A DNA stretch of 64,000 nucleotides from an uncultured Lachnospiraceae bacterium. Lineage in GTDB: Bacteria; Bacillota; Clostridia; Lachnospirales; Lachnospiraceae. Shown piece by piece: positions 16,118-26,203 of the stretch. How positions within the stretch are numbered: the first letter of the stretch is position 1; each line of letters opens with the position of its first letter. The notes beneath the pieces were generated by a model. That model was not told where the DNA came from and did no database searches. It was given only the letters and a program-made list of their open reading frames with translations. Location: contig CANSUS010000004.1 of the NCBI GenBank assembly GCA_947650155.1, forward strand, positions 53,232-117,231. Reading direction: 5' to 3'. Both the position numbers and the translations under genes were made by a program.

Positions 16118-19108
16118 TCAAGCTTTAGACCGACGTCTGTACTCCAGATACTCCGTATATTCTTTCGTCTGTTTAAATTTACGTTTCTTCACAATCCATA
16201 ATACAAGCGATACCGCAAACAGCAGACTGAATACCATTGCACCCGTTTTACAGATCTTCACAATCAAAATATCCGTCTTTTTAATCTTTGTATCGGCGCT
16301 TACGCCATTCATACCCGCCGAATTTGCAATAGAATACAGATTCTGGTGACAGGCCTCACGCATGGCATTTACAATCACTGCATCCTTCTTATATTTGGGC
16401 AGCTGATTGGTCACAAGCGGCAGCATTGCGTCAAAGGTAGAAATACCGCCTGCCATCAATCCATCCACACCATTTACATAAGAAGTCAATACATTATCCG
16501 TTATATTCAAACCGATTTTTCCCCATTCTTCACGAAGAATATTGGTCATCAGCCCTTTATTTCCGCCTGACCAGATCGCGCCCCAGCGTGTATAAGCAAC
16601 CATAACGCCGGCATCCGCTTCTTCCACCGGAGCCTGAAATGCTTTCAGATAAATTTCCCGTGCCGCCTGTTCCGTCAGCCATACGCCCAGTCCGATTCGG
16701 TCCTGTTCACAGTCGTTTAATGCAAAATGCTTTAATACCACAAAGATTCCTTTATCCGCCATTCCCTGTACTTCCTGTTTTCCCATTTCTCCTGCAAGGA
16801 AAGCATCTTCCGAATAGTATTCAAAATTACGGCCGCCATAAGGCGTTCTGTGGGTATTGGCTCCCGGTCCGTACAGACAGGCAATATCCGCCGCAATACA
16901 ATTGTTACCGATTACTCTTCCGATTTCATACATAAGTTCCGTGTTGAAAGTAGCCGCCATCACGTCCTCAGAAGTAAAAGCCGTGGCCTTTATTGCTGTT
17001 TTTCCATCGGAAACATCCGTTGTAAACAAGGATGCCGTAAGTCCCTGCGGTCCGTTTTCATCACGGGTCCCCGGCGCCTGCACTGATTCAATCGGCATTG
17101 TCCAGTGGAAAGAGTCTCCGATTAAGGAAACCATCTCGTCAAAAGTCATCTGATCCAGTAGTTCTTCCCATTTGGGGTCATCATAGGATAATCCGATCAT
17201 ATCTACCAGCTTCAAACCATTCTCTGCACCAAGCGTGGGCATTTCCATCTGTTCATAATCTTCCGCTTTATATTGTATATCCTGTAATTTTGCAGTCAGC
17301 ACATCTGTTAATGTCAGCTTCAGAATTTCCGTCGGGAAGGTTCCTGTCCAGTCTTTTCTGGAAAGCCAGGTGATCTTTTCCGCCACATCCTCCGTCCTGT
17401 TAATGTCAGAATCCGAAAGCCTTGTTTCGATCCGTGTTCCGTTTGCCGCCGTAGAATAGCTTTCTGCATCAAAAGCAGGATTGTTCCACTTATAGGTGAG
17501 CTGACTGCTGCCTTCCGCATCCATACGGTTTTCCGTATTCGACGGCGTATAGCCCTTTGCTGCCAGTACATTATTGACCGCATCATGAGCGTCCGAAGCA
17601 CAGGTCAGGTAATAGTCTCCCTCGTCCAGAATATAAGTACCTGCTCCGTATGCGTCAAAAGCTGCCAGGTCACGCCTGTCAACAAAACATTCAGCCGTTG
17701 TACTTTCTCCTGACTGCAAAATCTTCGTTTTTGTAAATCCAACTAAAGATACTGCCGCCTTTTCTACACCGTTTTCCTGATCATACTGCGTGTAAGGGCT
17801 GGAAACATAAATCTGCACTGTTTCTTTCCCTGCCATATCTCCCGTATTTGTCACATCCACCTGAATCCGGAACCGGTCGGAAGCTTCGTCAAAACTTACC
17901 TGCATATTATCGTAGGAAAAATTTGTATAACTGAGTCCATATCCAAAGGGGAATGCCACCTCGTCATGATATGCATAGTTTCCGGCATTCCCGGTGCCCA
18001 TTACATAGTCCTCATAACGGGTTTCATAATATTTATACCCTACATAAATTCCTTCCTGATAGATCATATAAGTACTTGCATTATCCGGGATAACGCCTTC
18101 TTTGCACCCCTCGTATACAGTCGGAATGAAATTTACCATTGCCGGAGAAGAATAATTGTTATAACAGTAAGTATCCACAAGACTTCCTGAAGGATTCACC
18201 TTACCTGCCAGAATATCCGCTACCGCATCGATTCCTGAAATACCAACATCGCCGATCCAGAGACAGGCGTCCACGCCATATTCATTTTCTTTCAAAAAAT
18301 CAACCTGAAGCGCATTGGCTGAATTAATCAAGACAATGATCTTTTTAATTTTTCCTTCTTTTTTCATAGCAGAAAGATTTTCCATCATTTCTTTTTCATC
18401 CGCATTTAACGCCAGATAATTTTCTTTTGCAAATTCCAGATCCGCGCCTTCGCCGCCCACTCTGGAAAACGTAACAATCGCTGCGTCCCCATAAACTTCC
18501 GCCGAATTTTTCACCTCGTCCGTATAAAGCTGCCAGGGAAGTTCTGAAACCTTTGCCGACTCTAAAGAAACCATACCGCCTGCCTTTCTACTATAAGCTG
18601 CATTCTCCCCGCTTAAGTAAAAATTCCAAAGAGTCGGGTTCACTTCTATTCCTGCATCTTCCAGCGCACCTTTTAATGTATTTGCCGTAGATGCATCAAT
18701 ATTTCCTGAACCGGTGCCGCCATAAACCAAATTCACTGATGAATTGGAAAAGCAGCTTACTTTGTCGCCTTCCTTTAAAGGCAAGGCATTATTTTCATTC
18801 ATCAAAAGCGCCGCGCCTTCTGCCTCTACCAATTCGCAAAGTTCCAGCCCATAAGCGATCATTTCTTCATCCGATGCAAAATCAGAGGCAAAGTAAACTG
18901 CATTGGAGTCCTTTTCAAAATGATTAAAGGTTCCTCCAACAAAAATCGAAAGGGAATTGTCAAATATACTTGTAAAAACAGTGGCGACAATAAGTATAAC
19001 TGCAAACGGTACACTGAACCATGTCAGCCATTTCCACGGTCTGACTGCTTTGCTGCGCGCTTTTCTATACGCTTTTCTTTTCGCTTTCATTTCCTTCTTC
19101 TCTTCCAT
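16118..19108 (-). CDS. Membrane-anchored glycoside hydrolase family 3 enzyme
   Basis: A 996-residue protein with a helix at about 27-50 and another near the C-terminus (about 955-975). Between them the GH3 domains appear in swapped order: the (alpha/beta)6 domain first (about 80-330; GAALLMNENNALPL), an Fn3-like domain (about 395-510; GKETVQIYVSSPY), then the catalytic TIM barrel (about 640-930). The barrel carries the substrate-binding KHFALNDCEQDR segment and an ITDN segment where the nucleophile Asp is expected. Domain-swapped membrane GH3 proteins are known in Firmicutes. The catalytic part should face outside. GGGAGG precedes the ATG. Middle gene of the operon. Probably a beta-glucosidase or beta-xylosidase. 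Confidence 0.88.
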   Translation of the reverse strand: MEEKKEMKAKRKAYRKARSKAVRPWKWLTWFSVPFAVILIVATVFTSIFDNSLSIFVGGTFNHFEKDSNAVYFASDFASDEEMIAYGLELCELVEAEGAALLMNENNALPLKEGDKVSCFSNSSVNLVYGGTGSGNIDASTANTLKGALEDAGIEVNPTLWNFYLSGENAAYSRKAGGMVSLESAKVSELPWQLYTDEVKNSAEVYGDAAIVTFSRVGGEGADLEFAKENYLALNADEKEMMENLSAMKKEGKIKKIIVLINSANALQVDFLKENEYGVDACLWIGDVGISGIDAVADILAGKVNPSGSLVDTYCYNNYSSPAMVNFIPTVYEGCKEGVIPDNASTYMIYQEGIYVGYKYYETRYEDYVMGTGNAGNYAYHDEVAFPFGYGLSYTNFSYDNMQVSFDEASDRFRIQVDVTNTGDMAGKETVQIYVSSPYTQYDQENGVEKAAVSLVGFTKTKILQSGESTTAECFVDRRDLAAFDAYGAGTYILDEGDYYLTCASDAHDAVNNVLAAKGYTPSNTENRMDAEGSSQLTYKWNNPAFDAESYSTAANGTRIETRLSDSDINRTEDVAEKITWLSRKDWTGTFPTEILKLTLTDVLTAKLQDIQYKAEDYEQMEMPTLGAENGLKLVDMIGLSYDDPKWEELLDQMTFDEMVSLIGDSFHWTMPIESVQAPGTRDENGPQGLTASLFTTDVSDGKTAIKATAFTSEDVMAATFNTELMYEIGRVIGNNCIAADIACLYGPGANTHRTPYGGRNFEYYSEDAFLAGEMGKQEVQGMADKGIFVVLKHFALNDCEQDRIGLGVWLTEQAAREIYLKAFQAPVEEADAGVMVAYTRWGAIWSGGNKGLMTNILREEWGKIGLNITDNVLTSYVNGVDGLMAGGISTFDAMLPLVTNQLPKYKKDAVIVNAMREACHQNLYSIANSAGMNGVSADTKIKKTDILIVKICKTGAMVFSLLFAVSLVLWIVKKRKFKQTKEYTEYLEYRRRSKA

Positions 19109-19161
19109 AACCTGACCTCCCTTATTTCATCCGTTTTTGGATTCTTCTTTTCTCTTCACAC

Positions 19162-21087
19162 TTATATCCAGTTCCTGCTCTTTCCTTTTTTCACTTTATA
19201 TTCGGGTCTGGGGTGTTTTGTCCTGTAAATAACCGCTGTATCTCTAAGATTCCCAGAACGCGCTTCCAGTTGATTTTCTTTTCGGAGTTTTACCTTAAAG
19301 TGAAATGCATGCGCCCCCCGCTTCGTTTCCACCAGTTTATTATTACAATAAAGCGATACTTCCCGTTGATTGGAATAAACCGTTACATCCGTGATTTCTT
19401 CCGCACGATACTTGTACCGCTTTCCACATAAATGTACAAACGGCTCGCTGCTCCACCATGCCTTGTAAATATAAAAGCTGTCCTTTTTGATCCTACGGTC
19501 AAAGGTCACAAGTCCTTTATGGTTCATTCCCGGTTCTCCGCCCTGATCCCTTGCATCCGCGGCAAAATCAAACATATTCCACACATAGGTGGCCCACAAA
19601 AACGGATGCCTGTCAAAGCACTTTAGCATATATTCATGGTATTTTGCCTGATATTCCTCTGAATGATCTCCCCTCTTCGGCTTCGGGCTGTGGAGATTCG
19701 GCATTCCTTCCGCGCCATATTCCGAATATCCAAGCGGACGATTCGGATATTTCCGGTGATAAAACTCCATAAACCAGTCGTTTAAAAACAATCCCGGAAC
19801 ATACCAGCCCAAATACAAATTCCATGCTACAAGATCGGAAATTTTTGTAACCGGATGAAACGGATGGCACATGGCAAAACAGGCAAGCGTTGTGGGTCGT
19901 GTAGGATCCATTCTTTTCACCAATGCCTGCAGCTTATGATGATGATCCAGCATATCTGCCCTGTGCTTTGTGGAAATCGTAATCTCGTTGGACAGTCCCC
20001 ATGTAACGATACACGGATGATTAAAATTTTGTACGATTAATTCCTTCATCTGGAAATAAGTATTCTCTTTTGCCTCCGGCATATGTTCTGAAATATAGGG
20101 GATTTCCGCCCATACCACCATGCCGTACTGATCGCAGAGATCATAAAAATACGAATCATGCTGGTAATGTGCAAGTCTGATCGTATTTGCCCCTACCTCG
20201 CGGATCAGTTCCATATCCTTCTCCATCTGCTCTTTTGAAACCGCATTTCCGATTCCTTTAAAGTCCTGATGCCTGGAAACGCCACGGAGCGGATAAGAAG
20301 CGCCGTTTAAGAAAAATCCCTTCCCGGGGTCAATATAAAAAGTACGGATACCACAGTTTATACTGACTTCATCCACCACTTCTTCTCCCCGTTTCAATCG
20401 GGCAAAAAGCCGATATAAATAAGGATCTTTGATTCCGTTCCAAAGACGGGCCTGTGCTACTTTTATCACAGCATCGCTCCCTTTTGCCGTACCCGCCGTA
20501 TTTCCCTGTGCATCCAAAAGTTCAAATTCTGTCTGCAGTCCATGAGTTTCCGGATTTTCTGCATTCGTATAAGCTTTCACGTGGACAATCCCCGTTTTTT
20601 CTTTTACCTTTGTGGTAACACGTACCCCTTCTCCTCCATAGTAATCCAGATCGAAATGGATCTCGGGCACAATCAGAAATTCCACGTCCCGATAAATTCC
20701 TCCATAAAATGTAAAATCAGCTCTCTGCGGATATACCTTTCTGTTTTTGCTGTTATCCACTTCTACTCTAAGCGTATTCATCTCCTGCAAATCATCCGTA
20801 ACCTCTGCCCGAAAGGTAGAATAGCCATTATGATGGGAACAGATACATTTTCCGTTCCAGATCACATTGGCGCTTGTATTGACGCCTCGAAACTGAAGAT
20901 AAACCCGCTCTTTTTCCTGAATCTTTGGCTTTGCCACCTGCTTTTCATAGACACAGGTGCCTCTGAAATAATCGTCTCCTCCATCCTGCCCGTCCAATGC
21001 GTTCCATGTATGAGGCAGATCCACCAACCGCTTTTCTCCGTTTTTATAAAATGCCCAATCCTTCATCAGTTTTTCCGTCCGTCTCAT
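19162..21087 (-). CDS. Glycoside hydrolase family 2 enzyme (beta-galactosidase/glucuronidase-like)
   Basis: A 641-residue cytoplasmic enzyme with the GH2 order: sugar-binding jelly roll (about 10-155; LPHTWNALDGQDGGDDYFRG), immunoglobulin-like domain (about 160-250), and TIM barrel (about 255-560). The acid/base Glu lies in TWGLSNEIT (about 375) and the nucleophile Glu in GYSEYGAEG (about 455). A C-terminal beta segment follows. AAAGGAG precedes the ATG. It is the first gene of the GH2-GH3-symporter operon, transcribed after a terminator that ends the upstream histidine kinase gene. Specificity among beta-galactosides and related linkages cannot be fixed from sequence. Confidence 0.9.
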   Translation of the reverse strand: MRRTEKLMKDWAFYKNGEKRLVDLPHTWNALDGQDGGDDYFRGTCVYEKQVAKPKIQEKERVYLQFRGVNTSANVIWNGKCICSHHNGYSTFRAEVTDDLQEMNTLRVEVDNSKNRKVYPQRADFTFYGGIYRDVEFLIVPEIHFDLDYYGGEGVRVTTKVKEKTGIVHVKAYTNAENPETHGLQTEFELLDAQGNTAGTAKGSDAVIKVAQARLWNGIKDPYLYRLFARLKRGEEVVDEVSINCGIRTFYIDPGKGFFLNGASYPLRGVSRHQDFKGIGNAVSKEQMEKDMELIREVGANTIRLAHYQHDSYFYDLCDQYGMVVWAEIPYISEHMPEAKENTYFQMKELIVQNFNHPCIVTWGLSNEITISTKHRADMLDHHHKLQALVKRMDPTRPTTLACFAMCHPFHPVTKISDLVAWNLYLGWYVPGLFLNDWFMEFYHRKYPNRPLGYSEYGAEGMPNLHSPKPKRGDHSEEYQAKYHEYMLKCFDRHPFLWATYVWNMFDFAADARDQGGEPGMNHKGLVTFDRRIKKDSFYIYKAWWSSEPFVHLCGKRYKYRAEEITDVTVYSNQREVSLYCNNKLVETKRGAHAFHFKVKLRKENQLEARSGNLRDTAVIYRTKHPRPEYKVKKGKSRNWI

Positions 21088-21225
21088 AAATTCTCCTTTC
21101 TCTCAAAAATGCCCTCTTTTATCAATTACTAACACAATAACTTCATAACTTCCTTTTACCTATATGATTTCCTTATTATTACTTTCTACTCACGCTTATT
21201 GTTGGAACTTCCCACAAATTTTTTC

Positions 21226-21273
21226 AAAATAAAAAAGAACTTTGTATAGTTATCTAATAATTTACAAGGTTCT
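21226..21273 (-). terminator. Intrinsic terminator after the GHKL kinase gene
   Basis: On the minus strand, AGAACCTTGTA pairs with TACAAAGTTCT (one wobble; 21263-21273 with 21236-21246), followed by TTTTTTATTTT. It lies about 45 bp after the kinase stop codon. The rest of 21088-21318 is AT-rich and must hold the promoter of the GH2 operon, though no clear pair of boxes stands out. Confidence 0.8.
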
Positions 21274-21318
21274 CTTTCTATTTACAATACATTTTACCTA
21301 ACTGGTCATAAAAATAAC

Positions 21319-22605
21319 TCAAGTGGTTTGTGGAATTGGTATCAATATCATCAGAGAAAAACATCCCGCTTCTTCATGAATACTGAGTATCCCGTCACGC
21401 TTCTTCACCATATATTTGATACTCTTTAATCCAAAGCCGTGGAACTTCTTATTTTCCTTTGTTGTTACCGGAAGCCCCTCTTCATATACAAGACTTTCTG
21501 TCAATGGGTTTATGACATTGATAGCAAGAAACTGTTCCTTTCGATAGATCATTACGTCGATCTGCCGTTTTTCTTTCTGTTCCAGCTTTTCCACTGCTTC
21601 TATGGCATTGTCTATCGCATTTCCCAAAATGGCATACAGATCAACTGTATTGATAAAATCCATCTGACTGCCGTCCGCCACGCAGGAAATGGTGATACCC
21701 TTCTCTTTACAATGAAGACTTTTCTCTGTAAGAATCGTGTCCAGCACTTCGTTTCCGGTCTTTACCATCGCTTCATAGATCTGGACGGATTCCGCAATCT
21801 CATCCAGATATCGGTTTCTTTCTTCTTCACTTACATTCCGAAGCGCATAGATCTGATGTTTCAAATCATGGCATTTCTGGTTGATAAGCGCAATATTTTC
21901 TTTGGCAATCCGATACTGCTCCTGTTCCGTCTTCCATAGCAGATTCATGATTTCCAGTTCTTTACGCATCTCGCTTTTTTTAAAAAGCTCATTTTGAAGA
22001 TACAGAACCACCGCCAAAAGTATCTGGATCAGATATCTGGAAATCCAGCTGCCTTCTCTGAACATCTCCTCCATATTTTCCGGCACAAAAGTAAGCAGTT
22101 GAAAAATAAGAAATGTCAAAGCCGCCAGTGAAAACTGCCTTGGTCCAATCTTCTTTTTTCCCCGTTCCGGCAGCCATTTCCCAACGGTAAATGCCATAAT
22201 GATATGCCCCACTGCAAAAATAAGACTCCCGCCAGTCAACAGCACAAGACGGTTTCCTTTCAGTACTGAAATTGTGTACTGCTTATAGACCAGACACAAT
22301 TCCAGCAATAACTGCCATGACATAAACGCCCATATTGCATAATAAACTGCCGCAGTCCAGGACAATACCCTCCCCATATGCAGGATGCAGATTAAAAATA
22401 AAAAACCGGCAGTCTGCAATAATAAATAAGTCCAGAACACTGCGCCTGCCTGCAGCCTGCTTAATACTGCCACACATAGAAAATAGGCAAGGATAACAAA
22501 AAACAGCCTTCCGCCTTTTTTTACCCTTGCCTCTATCGTATGCACATAAATAATCCCGCTTCCCAAAAGCGCCACAGCCGCAATCCAGTAGCTTATGGTA
22601 TCCAT
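21319..22605 (-). CDS. GHKL sensor histidine kinase (AgrC/NatK-like)
   Basis: A 428-residue kinase. The N-terminal half (about 1-210) has six or seven hydrophobic helices. Then comes a coiled linker with NQKCHDLKHQIYALRN, holding the phosphoacceptor His (H-D-x-K-H box), and a GHKL ATPase domain with AILGNAIDNAIEAVE (N box) and GFGLKSIKYMV (G box). Its ATG overlaps the stop codon of the LytTR regulator by one base, so they are translationally coupled. This architecture is typical of peptide-sensing AgrC-type kinases, but no AgrB/AgrD-like genes are seen nearby. Confidence 0.92.
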   Translation of the reverse strand: MDTISYWIAAVALLGSGIIYVHTIEARVKKGGRLFFVILAYFLCVAVLSRLQAGAVFWTYLLLQTAGFLFLICILHMGRVLSWTAAVYYAIWAFMSWQLLLELCLVYKQYTISVLKGNRLVLLTGGSLIFAVGHIIMAFTVGKWLPERGKKKIGPRQFSLAALTFLIFQLLTFVPENMEEMFREGSWISRYLIQILLAVVLYLQNELFKKSEMRKELEIMNLLWKTEQEQYRIAKENIALINQKCHDLKHQIYALRNVSEEERNRYLDEIAESVQIYEAMVKTGNEVLDTILTEKSLHCKEKGITISCVADGSQMDFINTVDLYAILGNAIDNAIEAVEKLEQKEKRQIDVMIYRKEQFLAINVINPLTESLVYEEGLPVTTKENKKFHGFGLKSIKYMVKKRDGILSIHEEAGCFSLMILIPIPQTT

Positions 22606-23312
22606 CACCCTGTTCCTCCCACGTAATCCGCCAGCGCCTTCAAAAACGGCGTTCTGTTCCGTCTGCTGATTTCCAGCTCATGCCCGCCCACTACTACCGT
22701 ATTCTGCCTGACTTCAGATACATGTTTTAAATTAACAATATACCAGTGATTACATTTCACAAACGGATGGGGTGCAAGTGCCCGTTCCACACTCTGCATT
22801 GTCCCCCTCATACAGTATTCTCCTTCATCCGTATGATAATGCAGAATACGGTTCTGTACCTCTACATAATAAATTTGTTGAACCGCCAGCTTTTTCACTC
22901 CGTCGGAAAGCGTCAGCAGGACCTCCTGTCCAAGCCTCGTCCTCACACGCTTTAACGCTCTTGTAAATCTCATGGAAAACGCATAGTAAGTAATCGGCTT
23001 CATTACGAAATCAAGCGCTCCGACTTCATATCCGCGAATCGCATAAGAAGCAATATTCGTAATAAACATCATCACCACATCCTGATCACTCTCTCTGATC
23101 TTTGCCGCCGCATCCATTCCATTGATCCCCGGCATCTCAATATCCAACAAAATAACGTCATAAACCGGCTGATAGTCCTGAAGGATCTCCCTCCCGTCAG
23201 AAAATACAGAGACTTTACAACGCGTATTTTCTTCTTTCTGGTATTGTTCCAGAAAAGACTGAAGCTGCATGGAAAAATCAGCTTCATCCTCCACAATGGC
23301 GATATGATACAT
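22605..23312 (-). CDS. LytTR-family response regulator
   Basis: A 235-residue regulator. The receiver domain (about 1-120) has acidic residues in IVEDEADF, the phospho-Asp in VILLDIEMPG, and the conserved Lys in DFVMKPI. The LytTR DNA-binding domain (about 135-235) includes a YYVEVQNRILHYHT strand pair and VKCNHWYIVNLKHV. The internal ATG 23312 has AAAGGAA upstream and matches family starts. It pairs with the kinase at 21319. The gene starts 15 bp after the AAA/PD-(D/E)XK gene, so both may share a transcript. Confidence 0.93.
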   Translation of the reverse strand: MYHIAIVEDEADFSMQLQSFLEQYQKEENTRCKVSVFSDGREILQDYQPVYDVILLDIEMPGINGMDAAAKIRESDQDVVMMFITNIASYAIRGYEVGALDFVMKPITYYAFSMRFTRALKRVRTRLGQEVLLTLSDGVKKLAVQQIYYVEVQNRILHYHTDEGEYCMRGTMQSVERALAPHPFVKCNHWYIVNLKHVSEVRQNTVVVGGHELEISRRNRTPFLKALADYVGGTG

Positions 23313-23326
23313 GAAAATTCCTTTCT

Positions 23327-25024
23327 CTAATGCTGCCTTAATCTGATACAGCAGTCTTTTCCGCAAAACGCTATCCCATAACTGCTGAAAATGTCATATC
23401 CATCCTCTTCCAGTTCCAACGCATACCGTTTTTCCTCTATCTGGCACAGCGCTTCCTCCGCTCTTGCCTCGATCTCCTTTATCTTTTTCGTAGTCTTAAA
23501 CTCCACAATAAAGGCTTCTTTCCTCCTTGAAACAGGCTTTACAAACAGGTCGCACCGACCTTTTCCACTCTCTCTGTTTGACTTGGTACGATATCCTTTC
23601 ATACCCGATAAAAGTCCTGCAACCAAACCATGATAATAATTCTCACTCTCGTCAAAAGAACTGATCGTTTCATACAGAATATCTGTCAGCTCCTCTTCCA
23701 GTCTCACAGTATCCTTATTGACAAACGCGGTATGAAGACCTGTCAGATCTCTTTCTTTCATCCTTTTTTCAAACCAGTCCATGATTTTTTCACGGAAAAT
23801 ATACCGAACTTCCCTATTGGGTATCATCAGTGTCAGATAACGGGTATCATCCTCCCCTTCTCTTTCGCCTGCCTTTTTTAAATATCCCGTAAAAAACATA
23901 AAATTCCATAAATTATCCATGCTCTCATACACTTCGCCATAAGTAATGTCCTCATGAACCGGTTTTTCGATTGTCCCCCCGTTTATCAGATTTTCCAATT
24001 CACCCTTTACGCTGTCGTCAGCCATCTCTATCAGTCTGCGTACAATACTGTTAGATGAAGTATTGGCCCAATAAGATCTGGGAAGCCAGTTCTCGTTCTC
24101 TGTCAGATCATCCATAAACTGTATCACACTCCAAGGATTGTATACATTGGTATTACCAAAAACATAGCCGTTATACCAATCGCGGAAAGTATCATACTTA
24201 TGCAGAAGACCATAGTCTTCACACATTTTCTTCACTTCCCCCTCAGTAAAGCCAAAATGTTCCGAATATTTTTCATCCAAAATTGAAATCGTCTTTAAAT
24301 TGTTCATTCCTGTAAATATACTTTCTTTTGAGATCCGTAAACACCCTGTTATCACGGCAAACTCCAGACTTTTGTTTGTTTTTAAAGAAGATTCAAACAA
24401 AGTACGAATGAAACAGATCATTTCCTCATAAAACTTTTCCGTAAAAGCGTTCTCAAGCGGTACATCATACTCATCTATGAGAATGATCACTCTTTTTTCA
24501 TAATATTTTTCAAGACAATGCGATAGAAACGCTATCGCATGGTTATAACTGTCCCTCCCTGCTTTTCTGCGCATAATACTCAGATATTCTTCCTTTTCAT
24601 CCGCCAGTCTTTCATCCTGAAGAATAAATTTATGCCGCAGATACTCTCCCGCGATCTGTCGCTTTATCGCACAGTAAGCCAGTTCAAAATCCGGCTGCTT
24701 CGTATCTTTGAAAGTCAATTTGATCACAGGATATTTTCCCATATGCGCAAGATAAGATTCTCCCGCCCTCATAATCTTTTTATCTTCAAAAAGATACGCG
24801 TTATCCTGTTTTATTCCCGCTTCCGTATACATATTCTCAAAAAAATACTGCAGCATGCTCAAATTTAACGTCTTACCGAAACGTCTTGGACGTGTAAACA
24901 GATTGACATCTCCTTTTTTATCTATCAGTTCCTTGATAAACCACGTTTTATCAATAAAATAATATCCTCTGGTCAATAATTTTTCAAAATCATCCACCCC
25001 CACAGGCAATGGTTTATAATCCAA
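23327..25024 (-). CDS. AAA-ATPase-like protein with PD-(D/E)XK domain
   Basis: A 565-residue protein of the AAA_ATPase-like/PDDEXK_9 architecture, widespread in gut anaerobes. The N-terminal part (about 1-310) has a P-loop variant TRPRRFGKTLNLSM and a Walker B-like VIILIDEYDVPL. The C-terminal nuclease-like fold shows KGRCDLFVKP (Asp) and EAFIVEFKTTKK (Glu-x-Lys), about residues 485-510. The start is TTG with GGGGAGG upstream. These genes are often present in many copies per genome. Their role is unknown, with mobile-element or defence links suggested but unproven. Confidence 0.85.
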   Translation of the reverse strand: MDYKPLPVGVDDFEKLLTRGYYFIDKTWFIKELIDKKGDVNLFTRPRRFGKTLNLSMLQYFFENMYTEAGIKQDNAYLFEDKKIMRAGESYLAHMGKYPVIKLTFKDTKQPDFELAYCAIKRQIAGEYLRHKFILQDERLADEKEEYLSIMRRKAGRDSYNHAIAFLSHCLEKYYEKRVIILIDEYDVPLENAFTEKFYEEMICFIRTLFESSLKTNKSLEFAVITGCLRISKESIFTGMNNLKTISILDEKYSEHFGFTEGEVKKMCEDYGLLHKYDTFRDWYNGYVFGNTNVYNPWSVIQFMDDLTENENWLPRSYWANTSSNSIVRRLIEMADDSVKGELENLINGGTIEKPVHEDITYGEVYESMDNLWNFMFFTGYLKKAGEREGEDDTRYLTLMIPNREVRYIFREKIMDWFEKRMKERDLTGLHTAFVNKDTVRLEEELTDILYETISSFDESENYYHGLVAGLLSGMKGYRTKSNRESGKGRCDLFVKPVSRRKEAFIVEFKTTKKIKEIEARAEEALCQIEEKRYALELEEDGYDIFSSYGIAFCGKDCCIRLRQH

Positions 25025-25069
25025 GCTTACACCTCCCCATCCGTTTCAGCTGTCTGGTACGTCCCCTTT

Positions 25070-25699
25070 TCACTGCAATGCATGAAGCCGCTTATACACA
25101 AAGCTCGCAGTAGTATCGATCCTCCATCTGCGGACCATCCCCTGTGTTTTATACATCTTAAACGCATTGTAAAGAAAATCGCCTGCCATAAGCAGAATTG
25201 CCGCCACTACTACTACCTTTAATACGCCTCCGTTCCACCTTTGAAAAGAATGATACAGCGGTTTTAATACCACATCCATAAAAACCGTAATTGCAGCCGA
25301 AAACATTGCGCTTGTGGGTATGGATGTATACCTTGTAATATGTAACGGTATTTTGGAATAATCCCACCAGTAAAAATGACAGGTATGCTCTACCAGTTTT
25401 CCCAAAAGAATTTCTCCGATGCAGACACATAACATCGCACCTGCAAAATAAAACAGAATCCTCGCCGCCTTGCTTTTCACCAGAATGTTTTTACCAAAAA
25501 GACCTGGTTTTTCAGGCGTTCCCAGTATCCCTAAAATCAACAGCATTGTAATTCCATAACCAATCAGAAATGGAAAACACATATTGCGATTGTCCATATA
25601 CCCTTTCGCTATGGCAAGCCATAAATTTTCTACTACAAAACCTAAAAAGGAAACAAAAACTGCTGTCATGCATAACGCCCATATATTAATTGTTTTCAT
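25070..25699 (-). CDS. CmpB-type membrane protein (putative ABC-transporter type IV family)
   Basis: A 209-residue protein with about five helices. The VSFLGFVVENLWLA and NMCFPFLIGYG segments, plus CHFYWWDYSKIP, match the PF06541-type family found mainly in Firmicutes. Despite the family name, no transport role has been shown. GGGAG precedes the ATG. It stands alone between the AAA/PD-(D/E)XK gene and the NifX-like gene, all on the same strand. Confidence 0.65.
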   Translation of the reverse strand: MKTINIWALCMTAVFVSFLGFVVENLWLAIAKGYMDNRNMCFPFLIGYGITMLLILGILGTPEKPGLFGKNILVKSKAARILFYFAGAMLCVCIGEILLGKLVEHTCHFYWWDYSKIPLHITRYTSIPTSAMFSAAITVFMDVVLKPLYHSFQRWNGGVLKVVVVAAILLMAGDFLYNAFKMYKTQGMVRRWRIDTTASFVYKRLHALQ

Positions 25700-25738
25700 A
25701 ATAATACTCCCTGTCCGCCCCGGGGACTTCGCATTTGT

Positions 25739-26131
25739 TCAGTGGCACGAACAACCCTGCTTATGTTCGCCGCAGTGTCCGCCCTGATGTTCTTCGTCAT
25801 GATGATCACAATGCACATCCGCATCATAAGAAAGTCTTCCTTCCAGCAACGCTTGTACCGCTTCATCAGCGCTGCCTGTCACTCCGCCGTAAAGCCGGAT
25901 TCCTGCCTCTTCCAGAGCATTCTGTGCGCCTGCCCCAATGCCGCCGCAGATCAGCGTGTCCACACCCAGATCCTTTAAAAAGCCTGCAAGCGCTCCATGT
26001 CCGTTTCCGTTCGTGTCTACCACCTGCTCCTTTATAATCTTTCCCTCTTCAATATCATATACCTTAAACTGTTCCGTATGGCCAAAATGCCCAAATACAT
26101 TCCCGTTCTCAAAAGTTACCGCTGTCTTCAT
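25739..26131 (-). CDS. NifX/NifB-like dinitrogenase-cofactor family protein with His/Cys tail
   Basis: A 130-residue protein. Residues 1-100 form the Fe-Mo cofactor-binding family fold (MKTAVTFENGNVFGHFGHTEQF, GGIGAGAQNALEEAGI). The last 22 or so residues are rich in His and Cys (HCDHHDEEHQGGHCGEH, ending CSCH), a likely metal-binding tail. Stand-alone members occur in many anaerobes without nitrogenase and are thought to handle Fe-S or other metal clusters. AAAGGAGAA precedes the ATG. It lies 72 bp after the TauE/SafE gene on the same strand. No nif genes are in the window. Confidence 0.85.
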   Translation of the reverse strand: MKTAVTFENGNVFGHFGHTEQFKVYDIEEGKIIKEQVVDTNGNGHGALAGFLKDLGVDTLICGGIGAGAQNALEEAGIRLYGGVTGSADEAVQALLEGRLSYDADVHCDHHDEEHQGGHCGEHKQGCSCH

Positions 26132-26203
26132 GTATGTTCTCCTTTCCTTCGTAACAAATTTAACATCTTTATTATAATTTCCAACAAAAACATTTTTATT
26201 ATA

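Noticed and set aside
20542..21132. 196-aa plus-strand open frame inside the GH2 gene
   Set aside because: It is antisense to a clear GH2 enzyme and has low-complexity composition typical of complement frames.
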